From the NCBI RefSeq assembly GCF_027213715.1, contig NZ_JAPWGM010000001.1:186001-250000 (forward strand): a DNA stretch of 64,000 nucleotides, given 5' to 3'. Source of the DNA: Pedobacter punctiformis (GTDB lineage: Bacteria > Bacteroidota > Bacteroidia > Sphingobacteriales > Sphingobacteriaceae). This document shows positions 29,020-38,986 of this stretch, one piece after another (position 1 is the stretch's first letter; every line of letters starts with the position of its first letter). A program made the position numbers and the translations under genes. The notes under the pieces are model-generated. The model was not told the DNA's origin, ran no database searches, and saw only the letters and a program-made list of their open reading frames with translations.

Positions 29020-29409
29020 TTAAACTCTTCTCTTTTTAGGAGGACGACATCCGTTGTGAGGAAGTGGAGTAATATCTTTAATAGATGTTACTTCGATACC
29101 TGCTACCTGTAAAGTTCTGATTGCAGATTCACGACCTGAACCCGGACCTTTTACAAATACTTCAACTTTACGTAAACCTAAATCAAACGCAACTTTACCG
29201 CAATCTGAAGCTGCTTGACCAGCTGCATACGGAGTGTTCTTTTTAGAACCTTTAAAGCCCATTTTACCAGCAGACGACCATGAAATGGTTTGTCCGTTGT
29301 TGTTTGTTAAGGTAACGATAATGTTGTTGAAGGTAGCATTGATATGGGCCTGTCCAACAGGCTCAATTACAACGATACGTTTTTTTGTTACTTTTTTACT
29401 CTTAGCCAT
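29020..29409 (-). CDS. rpsK: 30S ribosomal protein S11
   Basis: 129 residues, normal length. The body includes [12 protein letters not shown] and the C-terminus ends in the conserved basic [13 protein letters not shown]11 forms part of the platform that contacts the Shine-Dalgarno helix. It lies 22 bp after rpsM. Confidence 0.99.
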   Translation of the reverse strand: MAKSKKVTKKRIVVIEPVGQAHINATFNNIIVTLTNNNGQTISWSSAGKMGFKGSKKNTPYAAGQAASDCGKVAFDLGLRKVEVFVKGPGSGRESAIRTLQVAGIEVTSIKDITPLPHNGCRPPKKRRV

Positions 29410-29431
29410 GTTTATTACGTTCTACTAATTA

Positions 29432-29809
29432 TTATTTAGTAGCTTTTTTCTTGTTAGCAACTGTTTTTCTCTTACCCTTACGTGTACGTGAGTTGTTTTT
29501 AGTACGCTGACCACGAGAAGGTAAACCTTTTCTGTGACGTAAACCACGGTAACAACCAATATCCATTAAACGTTTAATGTTTAACTGAACTTCTGAGCGT
29601 AAAGCACCTTCTACTTTAATCTCATCGTTGATCATTGTACGGATAGCTGATAATTCATCATCAGACCAGTCTTGTACTTTTTTGCTAAAATCGATACCTG
29701 CCTGCGTTAATATACGCTGAGCAGTTGTTCTGCCTATTCCGTAGATATAGGTTAAACCGATCTCTCCTCTTTTGTTTCTTGGTAAATCAATACCTGAAAT
29801 CCTTGCCAT
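29432..29809 (-). CDS. rpsM: 30S ribosomal protein S13
   Basis: 125 residues. It begins [31 protein letters not shown] and ends in a Lys/Arg-rich tail that reaches toward the P-site tRNA. It is the first gene of the alpha-operon part. The 69-bp gap to rpmJ contains a short hairpin (AACGG with CCGTT at 29837-29853). Confidence 0.99.
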   Translation of the reverse strand: MARISGIDLPRNKRGEIGLTYIYGIGRTTAQRILTQAGIDFSKKVQDWSDDELSAIRTMINDEIKVEGALRSEVQLNIKRLMDIGCYRGLRHRKGLPSRGQRTKNNSRTRKGKRKTVANKKKATK

Positions 29810-29836
29810 ATTTATTTATGTTTTTGAGTAATTCCG

Positions 29837-29853
29837 AACGGCGGGCCACCGTT
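29837..29853 (-). promoter_or_regulatory. Hairpin in the rpmJ-rpsM gap
   Basis: AACGG (29837-29841) pairs with CCGTT (29849-29853) around a GC-rich 7-nt loop. The site is 28 bp upstream of rpsM and is a possible autoregulatory or processing site of the alpha operon. Confidence 0.3.
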
Positions 29854-29878
29854 GTACGGTACATTACAATATTTTTAA

Positions 29879-29995
29879 TTACCCTTGACGTTGTTTGTAT
29901 TTAGGATTTTTCTTGTTAATTACGTAAAGTTTTCCTTTACGGCGAATAATCTTACAATCAGCGCTACGTTTTTTAATTGATGATCTAACTTTCAT
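29879..29995 (-). CDS. rpmJ: 50S ribosomal protein L36 (zinc-free form)
   Basis: 38 residues, found by reading the gap between infA and rpsM. It starts [10 protein letters not shown] and ends KYKQRQG. In zinc-binding L36 three cysteines and a histidine occupy positions 11, 14, 27 and 33. Here position 11 is Ser, 14 is Cys, 27 is Asn and 33 is Tyr, so no zinc site remains. The ATG follows the infA stop by one base. Confidence 0.97.
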   Translation of the reverse strand: MKVRSSIKKRSADCKIIRRKGKLYVINKKNPKYKQRQG

Positions 29996-29996
29996 T

Positions 29997-30215
29997 TTAT
30001 TTATATCTATAAGTGATGCGTCCTTTTGTTAAATCATAAGGCGACATCTCCAATTTCACTTTGTCTCCAGGAAGAATTTTGATGTAGTGCATCCGCATCT
30101 TGCCTGAAATGTGCGCAATAATCTCATGCCCGTTCTCAAGTTCTACCCGGAACATTGCATTGGATAATGCTTCCCTTATTACTCCGTCTTGTTCAATTGA
30201 GGCTTGTTTAGCCAT
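29997..30215 (-). CDS. infA: Translation initiation factor IF-1
   Basis: 72 residues, the standard length. It is a single OB-fold with [17 protein letters not shown] at the start and [17 protein letters not shown] in the core. IF-1 blocks the A site during initiation. The gap to map is 71 bp and contains TAATTTTG, a good -7 box, so a secondary promoter may raise infA-rpmJ expression. Confidence 0.99.
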   Translation of the reverse strand: MAKQASIEQDGVIREALSNAMFRVELENGHEIIAHISGKMRMHYIKILPGDKVKLEMSPYDLTKGRITYRYK

Positions 30216-30259
30216 ATTTTATTGATTGTTACTTAATTAGCTGCTTCTAAACAGGGTTG

Positions 30260-30267
30260 CAAAATTA
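30260..30267 (-). promoter_or_regulatory. Candidate internal promoter before infA
   Basis: TAATTTTG on the minus strand matches TAnnTTTG about 45 bp upstream of the infA start. The -33 region is AT-rich but lacks TTTG, so the promoter is at best partial. Confidence 0.4.
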
Positions 30268-30286
30268 AATAAAAAATTTTAATTAT

Positions 30287-31072
30287 TTATTTTTTTTGTT
30301 GTAAAACTTCTTCTATTATAGAAAAGGTTGATAAAACGTCTGCCTGACCCTTTTTAATCGCTACTGTGTGTTCAAAATGTGCTGATGGTTTATTGTCTTT
30401 ACTGGTTACTGTCCATCCGTCATTGTGGAATTTAACGCCGGCAACGCCTGCATTAATCATTGGCTCAATTGCAATAACCATTCCTTCTTCAAGTTTTGGT
30501 CCTGCACCGCGTTTTCCATAATTCGGAACTTCTGGCTTCTCATGAAGTTTTACGCCAACACCATGTCCTACAAGTTCTCTTACTACACCAAATCCGTTGG
30601 CTTCAGCATGTTGTTGTACCGCAAAACCGATATCTCCAATACGCATTCCGGCAACAGCTTTCTCAACGCCTAATTCCAGGCAACGTTTAGTAACTTCAAC
30701 TAATTTTTTCTTTTCTTCACTAACCTCTCCAATGGAAAAAGTATATGCCGAATCGCCAAAATAATCGTTTTTAATTACACCGCAGTCAACCGAAATTAAA
30801 TCGCCTTCCTGTATAATGTACTCGCTTGGAAAACCATGAACAACCTGCTCATTAGGCGAGATACATAAAGAGTTTGGAAAGCCGTTATAATTTAAAAATG
30901 CCGGGATTGCTCCATGATCACTTATAAACTCATAAGCTAGCTTATCCAATTGTAAAGTTGTCATGCCTGCTTTAATTACTTTAGCCACTTCGGCTAAGGT
31001 TTTAGAAACAAGCAATGAACTTTCTCTTATTAACTCGATCTCTTCAAGAGATTTGTAATAAATTTTAGACAT
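30287..31072 (-). CDS. map: Methionine aminopeptidase, type I
   Basis: 261 residues. It removes the initiator methionine from new proteins. The five di-metal ligands of the pita-bread fold are recognisable: the two aspartates of SVDCGVIKNDYFGDSAYTF, the histidine of GHGVGVKLHEKPEV, and the glutamates of AIEPMI and FEHTVA. The N-terminus is short, without an SH3-binding extension. It lies 9 bp after secY, the common secY-map-infA order without adk. Confidence 0.98.
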   Translation of the reverse strand: MSKIYYKSLEEIELIRESSLLVSKTLAEVAKVIKAGMTTLQLDKLAYEFISDHGAIPAFLNYNGFPNSLCISPNEQVVHGFPSEYIIQEGDLISVDCGVIKNDYFGDSAYTFSIGEVSEEKKKLVEVTKRCLELGVEKAVAGMRIGDIGFAVQQHAEANGFGVVRELVGHGVGVKLHEKPEVPNYGKRGAGPKLEEGMVIAIEPMINAGVAGVKFHNDGWTVTSKDNKPSAHFEHTVAIKKGQADVLSTFSIIEEVLQQKK

Positions 31073-31081
31073 CCTCCGGAA

Positions 31082-32434
31082 CTACAACGCTGCATTGCTG
31101 CTGGCTGCAGGAATACCTGTTCTGCCAGTAACCCTACCCGTTTTCATTAAACCATCATAGTGACGCATTAACAGATAACTTTCAATTTGTTGTAAAGTAT
31201 CTAACACTACGCCTACTAAAATCAGTAATGATGTCCCGCCAAAGAAGTGTGCAAATTCTTGTTTAATTCCAAACTTAACTGCTATCGAAGGCAGAATAGC
31301 TATGATTGCTAAAAATACTGCACCTGGAAAAGTAATTTTAGAAATTACATCATCAATAAAAGTTGATGTTGCAAATCCTGGCTTAATGCCCGGAATAAAA
31401 CCACCATTTTTCTTCATATCGTCACTCATTTGAGTTGGATTAACCGTGATGGCCGTATAGAAGAAAGTAAATGCAATAATTAAAAATGCGAATGTTAAGC
31501 TATAAGCCAATGAAGTTGTATTGCTGAACTGGATTAACCATGATCCTTGCAAAGAAGGAGCAAACGACATTAAAGCGCCAGGAATAAACATTAAAGCTTG
31601 TGCAAAAATAATTGGCATAACACCTGCAGCGTTTACTTTTAATGGAATGTACTGACGTACACCACCAAACTGACGGTTACCAACAATCTTTTTCGCATAT
31701 TGTACAGGCACTTTACGTACACCCTGAACAATTAAAATAGTAAACATCACTACCGCAAACAAAGCTACAATCTCTAAAACCAATGCAACCGGGCCACCAC
31801 CTTCACTTGAAGATCCAACACGAGCACTAAATTCCTGACTGATAGCCAATGGTAAGCGGGCAATAATACCAACCATAATAATTAGTGAAGTACCATTACC
31901 AATACCTTTATCTGTAATTTTTTCACCTAACCACATTACGAATAAAGTACCTGCAGTTAATACAGTTACTGATAAAGCGTAAAATAAGGTAATAGATGAA
32001 ATCAAAACAGCTCCGGGATGTGGATCTATGATTTGGGTTTTCACATAACCAATGGATTGAACGACAGTAATCGCTACGGTTAAATAGCGGGTAATCTGGT
32101 TCATTTTCTTTCTACCACTTTCGCCTTCTTTCTGCATCTTTTGGAATGAAGGAACAGCAATACCTAACAACTGCACCACAATAGATGCAGAAATGTAAGG
32201 CATTACGCCCAATGCCAAAATGGACACACGAGAGAAAGATCCTCCGGCAAACATATCGAGTAAGCCTAAGATACCTGACTTTTCGTTTTCGCCAAGAGCA
32301 GTTGGATCAACACCTGGTAAAACCACGTGAGATACGAAACGGTATACCAAAAGAATTAAGAGCGTAAACAATATACGCTCTTTTAATTCCTGAATTTTCC
32401 AGATATTACTTAAAGTAGTAAATAGCTTCTTCAT
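31082..32434 (-). CDS. secY: Preprotein translocase subunit SecY
   Basis: 450 residues with ten membrane helices. Conserved regions include the plug-side GILGLLDMFAGGSFSRVSILALGVMPYI segment near residues 54-82 and the cytoplasmic loop PTQMSDDMKKNGGFIPGIKPG. SecY is the channel through which all the Sec signal-peptide proteins of this window would be exported. It lies 7 bp after rplO. Confidence 0.99.
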   Translation of the reverse strand: MKKLFTTLSNIWKIQELKERILFTLLILLVYRFVSHVVLPGVDPTALGENEKSGILGLLDMFAGGSFSRVSILALGVMPYISASIVVQLLGIAVPSFQKMQKEGESGRKKMNQITRYLTVAITVVQSIGYVKTQIIDPHPGAVLISSITLFYALSVTVLTAGTLFVMWLGEKITDKGIGNGTSLIIMVGIIARLPLAISQEFSARVGSSSEGGGPVALVLEIVALFAVVMFTILIVQGVRKVPVQYAKKIVGNRQFGGVRQYIPLKVNAAGVMPIIFAQALMFIPGALMSFAPSLQGSWLIQFSNTTSLAYSLTFAFLIIAFTFFYTAITVNPTQMSDDMKKNGGFIPGIKPGFATSTFIDDVISKITFPGAVFLAIIAILPSIAVKFGIKQEFAHFFGGTSLLILVGVVLDTLQQIESYLLMRHYDGLMKTGRVTGRTGIPAASSNAAL

Positions 32435-32441
32435 TTAATAA

Positions 32442-32888
32442 TTACAATTTTACAATTGAACCACCTGCTGCTTCAATAGCTTTTTGTGCGGTTGCAGAAA
32501 ACGCATGTGCTGTAACTTCTAATTTTGCTTTAACTTCACCACGACCTAATACTTTTACTAAGTCATTTTTTGAAGCTAAACCGTGCTCTTGCAAAGTAGC
32601 AAAATCAATTGTTTTTAAGCTGAATTTTTCAGCTAAGTTTTGCAAAACATCTAAGTTTACACCAACATACTCTGTACGGTTAATTGGTTTAAAACCAACT
32701 TTAGGTACACGACGTTGTAAAGGCATTTGACCACCTTCAAAACCAATTTTAGTTGAGTGACCAGAACGTGAACCAGCACCTTTGTGACCACGTGTTGAAG
32801 TACCACCACGGCCTGAACCAGTACCACGGCCAATTCTTTTACTGTTTTTTGTAGAACCTTTTGCAGGTTTTAAATTACTTAAATTCAT
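32442..32888 (-). CDS. rplO: 50S ribosomal protein L15
   Basis: 148 residues from the ATG at 32888, which begins [18 protein letters not shown]. An in-frame start 45 bp further upstream would add residues absent from the family. The [18 protein letters not shown] basic Gly-rich segment inserts into 23S rRNA. Confidence 0.98.
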   Translation of the reverse strand: MNLSNLKPAKGSTKNSKRIGRGTGSGRGGTSTRGHKGAGSRSGHSTKIGFEGGQMPLQRRVPKVGFKPINRTEYVGVNLDVLQNLAEKFSLKTIDFATLQEHGLASKNDLVKVLGRGEVKAKLEVTAHAFSATAQKAIEAAGGSIVKL

Positions 32889-32990
32889 TTTTTTGAATTT
32901 GTGTTGCCCTTCGCTTTCACTAAACAGGTACAACGATTAATAATGAAAAATTTGTATCCGTACTAATAACGGATACAAACTTAAAAAAAA

Positions 32991-33170
32991 TTATATAGCT
33001 TCTACAGCTACCAAATGGTTTACTTTTCTAACCATTCCGATAATTTGCGGAGTAGCCTCTACCTCAACACTTTGGTTCATTTTAGATAAACCCAAAGCCT
33101 GAACGGTTCTTTTTTGGCGCTCGCTTCTGTCGATAACGCTTTTTATTTGTGTTATTTTGATCTTAGCCAT
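32991..33170 (-). CDS. rpmD: 50S ribosomal protein L30
   Basis: 59 residues, found by translating the gap between rpsE and rplO. It starts MAKIKITQIKSVIDRSERQK and contains TVQALGLSKMNQSVEV, the family signature. Its position between rpsE and rplO is canonical. Confidence 0.97.
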   Translation of the reverse strand: MAKIKITQIKSVIDRSERQKRTVQALGLSKMNQSVEVEATPQIIGMVRKVNHLVAVEAI

Positions 33171-33174
33171 TATA

Positions 33175-33693
33175 TTATCCGTTAAATACTTTGTTTAAAT
33201 CTACACCACGAGTTTGAGCTACTGTATAAGCATCACGCATTTTAGTTAATGCATCAACAGTTGCTTTTACCACGTTGTGTGGGTTAGATGATCCTTTAGA
33301 TTTTGCAAGTACGTTATGAATACCAGCACTCTCTAAAACAGCACGCATTGCACCACCAGCAATTACTCCGGTACCTACTGCAGCTGGTTTGATTAAAACA
33401 AAACCACCTGAGAATTTACCGATTTGCTCGTGAGGAACAGTACCGTTTAAAACCGGAACTTTTACCAAGTTCTTTTTGGCATCATCCACACCTTTTGCAA
33501 TGGCTTCAGTTACCTCTTTCGCTTTACCTAAACCGTAACCTACAACACCGTTTTCATCACCTACAACAACAATTGCTGAAAAGCTGAAAGTACGGCCACC
33601 TTTAGTTACTTTGGCAACACGTTGTATACTAACCAAACGATCCTTTAATTCGATATCGGTGGTTTTTACTCTTTTTATATTGATAGTTGACAT
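33175..33693 (-). CDS. rpsE: 30S ribosomal protein S5
   Basis: 172 residues. An N-terminal double-stranded-RNA-binding-like domain ([21 protein letters not shown]) is followed by the C-terminal half with [20 protein letters not shown]5 contributes to decoding accuracy and mRNA unwinding at the entry channel. The stop is 4 bp from rpmD. Confidence 0.99.
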   Translation of the reverse strand: MSTINIKRVKTTDIELKDRLVSIQRVAKVTKGGRTFSFSAIVVVGDENGVVGYGLGKAKEVTEAIAKGVDDAKKNLVKVPVLNGTVPHEQIGKFSGGFVLIKPAAVGTGVIAGGAMRAVLESAGIHNVLAKSKGSSNPHNVVKATVDALTKMRDAYTVAQTRGVDLNKVFNG

Positions 33694-33710
33694 CTTACTT
33701 TTTCTTCAGA

Positions 33711-34064
33711 TTAAAATACTAAACCAGCTTCGCGGGCACCCTCTGCCAACGATTTGATACGACCATGGTATAAGTAGCCGTTTCTATCGAAAACAACTTC
33801 TTTTACACCAGCAGCGATTGCTTTTTCGGCAACTAATTTACCTACAGCCACTGATTGTTCGCTTTTATTTCCTGTGCCAGAAAAATCTTTAGATAAAGAT
33901 GATGCTGATACTATTGTTGTACCGGTTACATCGTTAATTACCTGAGCATAAATACCTTTATTGCTTCTATATACAGATAACCTTGGACGTTCCTCAGAAC
34001 CAGTAAGTCTTTTTCTGATCCCTTTTTTTATACGATCTCTTCTTGATAATTTTTTACCTGCCAT
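33711..34064 (-). CDS. rplR: 50S ribosomal protein L18
   Basis: 117 residues. [21 protein letters not shown] and the C-terminal [26 protein letters not shown] are typical. L18 binds 5S rRNA in the central protuberance. Confidence 0.99.
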   Translation of the reverse strand: MAGKKLSRRDRIKKGIRKRLTGSEERPRLSVYRSNKGIYAQVINDVTGTTIVSASSLSKDFSGTGNKSEQSVAVGKLVAEKAIAAGVKEVVFDRNGYLYHGRIKSLAEGAREAGLVF

Positions 34065-34069
34065 GATTA

Positions 34070-34627
34070 CTATTTTTTAGATGCTGATTTACCTGCTTTT
34101 CTTCTTAACACTTCACCTACAAACTTGATACCTTTACCTTTATATGGCTCTGGTGCACGTAACGAACGGATTTTCGCTGCTACCTGACCGATCAATTGCT
34201 TGTCAATACTTTCTAAAATGATTTTAGGAGTCTGACCTTTTTCTGATGTAGTTGTTACTTTAATCTCTTCTGGTAATTGGAATACATAGTGGTGAGAATA
34301 ACCTAAAACTAAATCCAGTGTATTACCCTGGTTTGTAGCACGGTAACCAACACCTACTAATTCTTGTTGTAATTTATAACCTTCTGTTACACCAACAACC
34401 ATGTTGTTAAGCAATGAACGGTATAAACCATGTAATGCTTTGTGTTTCTTTTGCTCTGAAGGACGGCTTACTGTTAAAATTCCGTCTTCCTGACTTACAG
34501 TGATATCTGAATCTACTGCTTGTGTTAATTCACCTTTAGGGCCTTTTACAGTTACTACATTATCTTTTGATACGGTAATTGTAACACCTGCAGGGATTGT
34601 AATTGGGGCTTTTCCTATTCTTGACAT
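34070..34627 (-). CDS. rplF: 50S ribosomal protein L6
   Basis: 185 residues made of two similar L6 domains; the C-terminal part has [23 protein letters not shown], the family signature. It lies near the factor-binding site of the large subunit. It is 5 bp before rplR. Confidence 0.99.
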   Translation of the reverse strand: MSRIGKAPITIPAGVTITVSKDNVVTVKGPKGELTQAVDSDITVSQEDGILTVSRPSEQKKHKALHGLYRSLLNNMVVGVTEGYKLQQELVGVGYRATNQGNTLDLVLGYSHHYVFQLPEEIKVTTTSEKGQTPKIILESIDKQLIGQVAAKIRSLRAPEPYKGKGIKFVGEVLRRKAGKSASKK

Positions 34628-34646
34628 TGTGCTGTTCTCCTAATTA

Positions 34647-35045
34647 TTAATAAACGTGACACAATACCTCACCACCAATGTTTAATTTGGCTGCTTCTTT
34701 ATCAGTCATTACACCTTTAGAAGTAGATAAGATTGCGATACCTAAACCGTTTAATACTCTTGGCATATTTTCAACGCCTGCATAGTTTCTCAAACCTGGT
34801 TTACTTACTCGCACTAATGTACGAATAGCAGGAATTTTAGTTATTGGATTGTACTTCAAAGCAATTTTGATGGTGCCTTGAGCGGTAGTATCCTCAAATT
34901 TATAATTCGCGATGTAACCTTTATCAAAAAGTACTTTAGTAATTTCCTTTTTAAGGTTTGATGCAGGAATTTCTACAACTCTGTGGTTGGCCTTAATGGC
35001 ATTCCTTACTCTTGTTAAATAATCTGCTATTGGATCTGTATTCAT
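34647..35045 (-). CDS. rpsH: 30S ribosomal protein S8
   Basis: 132 residues from the ATG at 35045 (MNTDPIADYLTRVRNAIKA). A start 39 bp upstream would add a non-conserved basic leader and lie in the intergenic repeat region. S8 binds 16S helix 21 and in E. coli represses the spc operon by binding mRNA. Here it follows a 147-bp gap, unusually long for this block, that contains hairpins. Confidence 0.98.
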   Translation of the reverse strand: MNTDPIADYLTRVRNAIKANHRVVEIPASNLKKEITKVLFDKGYIANYKFEDTTAQGTIKIALKYNPITKIPAIRTLVRVSKPGLRNYAGVENMPRVLNGLGIAILSTSKGVMTDKEAAKLNIGGEVLCHVY

Positions 35046-35073
35046 TTTTATTGTTTTTGATAGTGGTTTCCTT

Positions 35074-35185
35074 CCGTTACCCAACGGTGGGACCTGCTAT
35101 CGGTTAAAATTCTGTTTTAAGCTGAAAGCCAAAAGACTAAAGCCCAAAGCGAATAAACGCTTTAGACTTTAAGCTTTGAGCTTTA
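35074..35185 (-). repeat. Hairpin and degenerate AAAGC-type repeat in the rpsN-rpsH gap
   Basis: CCGTT (35074-35078) pairs with AACGG (35083-35087). Further upstream an imperfect palindrome built from AAAGCC/AAAGACTAAAGC units (35120-35150) faces AAGCTTTGAGCTTT-like units (35157-35184). The twelve bases AAAGACTAAAGC recur, reverse-complemented, inside the methyltransferase gene at 19590-19601. It looks like a dispersed low-complexity repeat that has expanded the gap. Confidence 0.4.
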
Positions 35186-35192
35186 TACTATA

Positions 35193-35462
35193 TTACCAAG
35201 ATGCTTTTTTAACACCTGGTATTTTACCGTCTAATGCCATTTGGCGGAAAGTTACCCTTGAAATACCAAAGGTACGCATATATCCACGTGGACGGCCTGT
35301 TAATTTACAACGGTTGTGTAAACGTACCGGTGAAGAGTTTTTAGGTAATTTATCTAAACCTTCAAAATCTCCTGCTGCTTTTAAAGCTGCACGTTTTTCA
35401 GCGTATCTAGCTACCAATTTTTGGCGCTTAACTTCGCGTGCTTTTACACCTTCTTTTGCCAT
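35193..35462 (-). CDS. rpsN: 30S ribosomal protein S14 (zinc-free form)
   Basis: 89 residues, the long C-minus form. [35 protein letters not shown] is the signature. The CxxC pairs of the 61-residue zinc form are absent. The start overlaps the rplE stop by one base. Confidence 0.98.
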   Translation of the reverse strand: MAKEGVKAREVKRQKLVARYAEKRAALKAAGDFEGLDKLPKNSSPVRLHNRCKLTGRPRGYMRTFGISRVTFRQMALDGKIPGVKKASW

Positions 35463-36025
35463 TATTCTGCTGTTTTTTGATTTTTAAATGGTAATCCGAA
35501 TTGTTTCAATAACTCTAAAGCCTCAACATCAGAATTGGCCGAAGTTACGAAAGTTATATCCATACCTAAAATTTTATTGATTTTATCGATATTAATCTCA
35601 GGGAAGATGATTTGCTCAGTAACTCCTAAAGTATAGTTACCTTTTCCATCAAAGCCTTTATCATTAATACCTTTGAAATCACGAATACGTGGCAAAGCTA
35701 CAGAGATCAAACGATCTAAGAACTCATACATATTGTTGTCACGTAAAGTAACGCGTACACCAACAGGCATACCTTTACGTAATTTAAAGTTAGAGATATC
35801 TTTTTTGGATTGAGCCTGAACTGCTTGCTGACCTGTAATAGTAGTCAATTCAACAATTGTGCTATCCACAACTTTTTTATCTGTAACAGAAAAACGACCA
35901 ACTCCCTGATTAATACAGATCTTTTGTAATTTAGGAACCTGCATTACAGTTTTGTACTGGAATTTTTCTTTTAGTGCATTTACAACTTCTTCTTTGTATT
36001 TGCTTTTTAATCTAGGTGTAGCCAT
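35462..36025 (-). CDS. rplE: 50S ribosomal protein L5
   Basis: 187 residues. [19 protein letters not shown] and the C-terminal [20 protein letters not shown] are conserved. L5 binds 5S rRNA and contacts S13. Start and stop each overlap a neighbour by one base, showing tight coupling. Confidence 0.99.
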   Translation of the reverse strand: MATPRLKSKYKEEVVNALKEKFQYKTVMQVPKLQKICINQGVGRFSVTDKKVVDSTIVELTTITGQQAVQAQSKKDISNFKLRKGMPVGVRVTLRDNNMYEFLDRLISVALPRIRDFKGINDKGFDGKGNYTLGVTEQIIFPEINIDKINKILGMDITFVTSANSDVEALELLKQFGLPFKNQKTAE

Positions 36026-36366
36026 TATTTAATCTCCTCTCCTGAAATTTTAGCAACTCTAACTAATTTACCATCAGCATTTAGTTTACGACCAACGCGG
36101 GTAGCTTTACCAGATTTTGGATCAACCAACATCAAGTTAGAAATGTGAAGAGCAGCCTCTTTTTTAATAATACCACCGTTCGGATTTGCAGCATTTGGTT
36201 TAGTATGTTTAGATACTAAGTTAATGCCTTCTACAATGGCTCTGTTTTTATCTATTTGTACTGAAAGTACTTTTCCTTGTTGACCTTTTGAATCGCCAGC
36301 AATTACTTTAACTAAATCTCCTGTGCGGATTTTTAATTTTGATGGTGTATTTACTTTGTTTCCCAT
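36025..36366 (-). CDS. rplX: 50S ribosomal protein L24
   Basis: 113 residues. The KOW motif [19 protein letters not shown] lies at about 18-36. L24 helps start assembly of the large subunit. The N-terminal eight residues are a little longer than the E. coli form. Confidence 0.98.
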   Translation of the reverse strand: MGNKVNTPSKLKIRTGDLVKVIAGDSKGQQGKVLSVQIDKNRAIVEGINLVSKHTKPNAANPNGGIIKKEAALHISNLMLVDPKSGKATRVGRKLNADGKLVRVAKISGEEIK

Positions 36367-36367
36367 T

Positions 36368-36736
36368 TTATAATACCTCCGGTGCTAATGATACAATTTT
36401 CATGAATTGTTTTTCACGCAACTCTCTCGCAACCGGGCCAAAGATACGTGTACCACGTGGCTCATCCTGTGCGTTTAATAATACTGCTGCATTATCATCA
36501 AAACGAATATAAGAACCATCTTTACGACGGATTTCTTTTTTAGTTCTAACAACTACTGCTTTAGAAACCGTACCTTTTTTGATATTACCTGAAGGTAATG
36601 CGCTTTTTACGGTAACAACTACTTTATCTCCAATTGAAGCATAACGTTTACCTGTACCACCTAGTACACGAATAACTAATACTTCTTTTGCGCCGCTATT
36701 ATCAGCAACGTTTAATCTTGATTCCTGTTGTACCAT
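36368..36736 (-). CDS. rplN: 50S ribosomal protein L14
   Basis: 122 residues, the invariant length. It begins [19 protein letters not shown] and contains [28 protein letters not shown]14 forms intersubunit bridges with 16S rRNA. Confidence 0.99.
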   Translation of the reverse strand: MVQQESRLNVADNSGAKEVLVIRVLGGTGKRYASIGDKVVVTVKSALPSGNIKKGTVSKAVVVRTKKEIRRKDGSYIRFDDNAAVLLNAQDEPRGTRIFGPVARELREKQFMKIVSLAPEVL

Positions 36737-36737
36737 C

Positions 36738-36992
36738 TTATTTAGCCCTCTCTAAAATTTGTACTAATCTCCAGTTCTTATTTTTACTCAAAGGACGAGT
36801 TTCCATAATTAATACAGTATCACCGATACCACATTCGTTTTTCTCGTCGTGAGCCATAAATTTGGTAGTTTTCTTAACGAACTTACCATAAATCGGGTGC
36901 TTTACTTTACGCTCAACGCTCACTACAACAGATTTATCCATCTTGTTGCTCACCACCAACCCGGTTCTTGTTTTTCTTAATTGTCTTTCCAT
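36738..36992 (-). CDS. rpsQ: 30S ribosomal protein S17
   Basis: 84 residues from the ATG at 36992 ([17 protein letters not shown]). An alternative ATG 12 bp upstream would add MRVE. The OB fold includes [23 protein letters not shown]. Confidence 0.98.
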   Translation of the reverse strand: MERQLRKTRTGLVVSNKMDKSVVVSVERKVKHPIYGKFVKKTTKFMAHDEKNECGIGDTVLIMETRPLSKNKNWRLVQILERAK

Positions 36993-37005
36993 TTCGACTC
37001 TCAAA

Positions 37006-37218
37006 TTATTTAGTTTCAGTAGCTGACTCAGCGTTTTTCACCTTAGTCAGTTCAGTATTTAAACGGGCTATATCTTTCCTTACTTTTGCAATACGTGAAG
37101 GATTTTCGATAGCTGAAATAGTGTGAGCGAACTTCAATTTTGATAAGTTCTCTTTTTCTTCCGTAATCTTAGCTACTAATTCTTCTTTTGAAAGCCCTGT
37201 GATTTCTGAATTTTTCAT
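37006..37218 (-). CDS. rpmC: 50S ribosomal protein L29
   Basis: 70 residues from the ATG at 37218 ([18 protein letters not shown]). An in-frame start 45 bp upstream encodes a non-family leader. The two-helix fold sits at the tunnel exit where SRP and trigger factor dock. Confidence 0.97.
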   Translation of the reverse strand: MKNSEITGLSKEELVAKITEEKENLSKLKFAHTISAIENPSRIAKVRKDIARLNTELTKVKNAESATETK

Positions 37219-37292
37219 TTTTATTTTTCTTTTACGTTTAAGTGTAGCGGTTATAAAAAACAAGTATTTACAACATTCATCTTAAATCTTTA

Positions 37293-37715
37293 CTATGCTT
37301 CTACGTAATCTCTACGTACTACAAATTTTGTTTGGATTGGTAATTTTTGTGCGGCTAAACGTAATGCTTCTTTAGCAACTTCTAAAGGCACACCTTCAGC
37401 TTCGAAAATTACACGTCCTGGTCTTACTACTGCAACCCAGTACTCAGGAGCACCTTTACCTTTACCCATACGTACTTCAGCAGGTTTTTTAGTTACCGGT
37501 TTATCCGGGAAAATCCTGATCCATACCTGGCCTTCACGTTTCATGAAACGAGTTACGGCAATACGGGCAGCCTCTATCTGGCGACTTGTGATCCAAGTGG
37601 CTTCTAAAGATTTGATACCAAAAGATCCGAATGCTAATTCAGCTCCACGTGAAGCTAAACCTTTCATTCTGCCTTTTTGCATCTTCCTGAACTTCGTTCT
37701 TTTTGGCTGTAACAT
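37293..37715 (-). CDS. rplP: 50S ribosomal protein L16
   Basis: 140 residues. It begins [19 protein letters not shown] and contains [22 protein letters not shown]16 organises the A-site finger and tRNA accommodation. It is 43 bp after rpsC. Confidence 0.99.
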   Translation of the reverse strand: MLQPKRTKFRKMQKGRMKGLASRGAELAFGSFGIKSLEATWITSRQIEAARIAVTRFMKREGQVWIRIFPDKPVTKKPAEVRMGKGKGAPEYWVAVVRPGRVIFEAEGVPLEVAKEALRLAAQKLPIQTKFVVRRDYVEA

Positions 37716-37758
37716 TTTATTTTGTTCTAATCGTTAAACGATGTTGTTAATAAATCAA

Positions 37759-38607
37759 TTATTTACGAGGACCTCTGTTAGCGCCTGCGCCACCACCTCT
37801 GTTTGCACCACCCTGGCCTGGACCACGACCGCCGCCTTGGTTTCCACCACGTCTGTCGTTACCACCGCCGCCACGGTTGTCTCTTCCACCACCTCTGTTA
37901 TCTCTTCCACCGAATGCTGGTTTATCTGACTGGCCTTTTGGACCGTTGTTTGCTGCACCAATGTTTGGAGACAAATCACGTTTTCCATAAACCTCACCTT
38001 TACAGATCCATACTTTAACACCGATTTTACCATAAGTGGTTAAAGCTTCAGCTAAAGCATAGTCAATATCAGCACGGAATGTATGCAAAGGCACTCTTCC
38101 TTCTTTGTACTGCTCAGTACGTGCCATCTCAGCACCACCTAAACGACCAGAAGTCATGATTTTAATACCTTCAGCACCCATACGCATGGTTGATGCGATA
38201 GAAGATTTCATTGCTCTACGGAATGAGATCCTTGCTTCTAATTGTTTTGCAACACCTTCTGCAACTAATTGTGCATCAAGCTCAGGACGTTTAATTTCAA
38301 AGATGTTAATTTGAATTTCCTTTTTAGTCAATTTCTTTAACTCTTCTTTGATTTTATCAACCTCAGCACCTGCTTTACCAATTACAATACCCGGACGAGC
38401 TGTGTGGATAGTTACCGTGATGCGTTTTAACGTACGTTCGATAACTACTTTTGAAACGCCGCCTTTTGCAATACGGGCAGAAAGGTATTTTCTTATTTTC
38501 TCATCTTCAACTAATTTATCGGAGTAGTTGTTGCCACCGAACCAGTTAGAATCCCATCCTTTGATGATACCTAACCTGTTACCTATTGGATTTGCTTTTT
38601 GTCCCAT
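37759..38607 (-). CDS. rpsC: 30S ribosomal protein S3 with RGG-rich C-terminal tail
   Basis: 282 residues. The first 214 are normal S3: a KH domain with [14 protein letters not shown] and the C-terminal domain ending [17 protein letters not shown]. Residues 215-282 are a Gly/Arg/Asn-rich tail with four RGG units, absent from E. coli S3 (233 residues). S3 lines the mRNA entry channel, so the tail should project to the ribosome surface near incoming mRNA and could bind RNA. Simple repeats in its DNA create open frames on other strands that I do not regard as genes. Confidence 0.98.
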   Translation of the reverse strand: MGQKANPIGNRLGIIKGWDSNWFGGNNYSDKLVEDEKIRKYLSARIAKGGVSKVVIERTLKRITVTIHTARPGIVIGKAGAEVDKIKEELKKLTKKEIQINIFEIKRPELDAQLVAEGVAKQLEARISFRRAMKSSIASTMRMGAEGIKIMTSGRLGGAEMARTEQYKEGRVPLHTFRADIDYALAEALTTYGKIGVKVWICKGEVYGKRDLSPNIGAANNGPKGQSDKPAFGGRDNRGGGRDNRGGGGNDRRGGNQGGGRGPGQGGANRGGGAGANRGPRK

Positions 38608-38616
38608 TTCCTAAAA

Positions 38617-38979
38617 TTAGTTTTGAGTTGTTTCTGTATTTTTACTATCTACAATCAGCGTTACGTGGTTAGAACGTTTACGAATTCTATATCCACGGCC
38701 TTGAGGTGCAGGACGTAAGCGTTTAAGCTGACGGCCTCCATCAACCATAATTGTTTTCACAAATAGTTGACTTTCTTCAGGACGGGCACCTTCATTTTTA
38801 GCTTCCCAGTTTTTAATTGCAGATAATAATAATTTTTGAACTCTTATTGCTGCTTCTTTGTTGGTAAACTTTAAAATGCTTAATGCTTTTTCTACACGTT
38901 CACCTCTGATAAGATCTACAACCAAACGCATCTTACGCGGTGAGGTTGGACAATTGTTTAATTTTGCTATTGCTTCCAT
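38617..38979 (-). CDS. rplV: 50S ribosomal protein L22
   Basis: 120 residues. [21 protein letters not shown] starts the fold, and the [24 protein letters not shown] hairpin reaches into the exit tunnel, where macrolide resistance changes can arise; no unusual deletion is visible there. Confidence 0.99.
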   Translation of the reverse strand: MEAIAKLNNCPTSPRKMRLVVDLIRGERVEKALSILKFTNKEAAIRVQKLLLSAIKNWEAKNEGARPEESQLFVKTIMVDGGRQLKRLRPAPQGRGYRIRKRSNHVTLIVDSKNTETTQN

Positions 38980-38986
38980 TGTCTAA

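Noticed and set aside
37741..38033. Open frames on both strands across the S3 tail
   Set aside because: They are by-products of the Gly/Arg-rich low-complexity DNA of rpsC; their translations are repetitive and they lie wholly in a certain gene or its stop.
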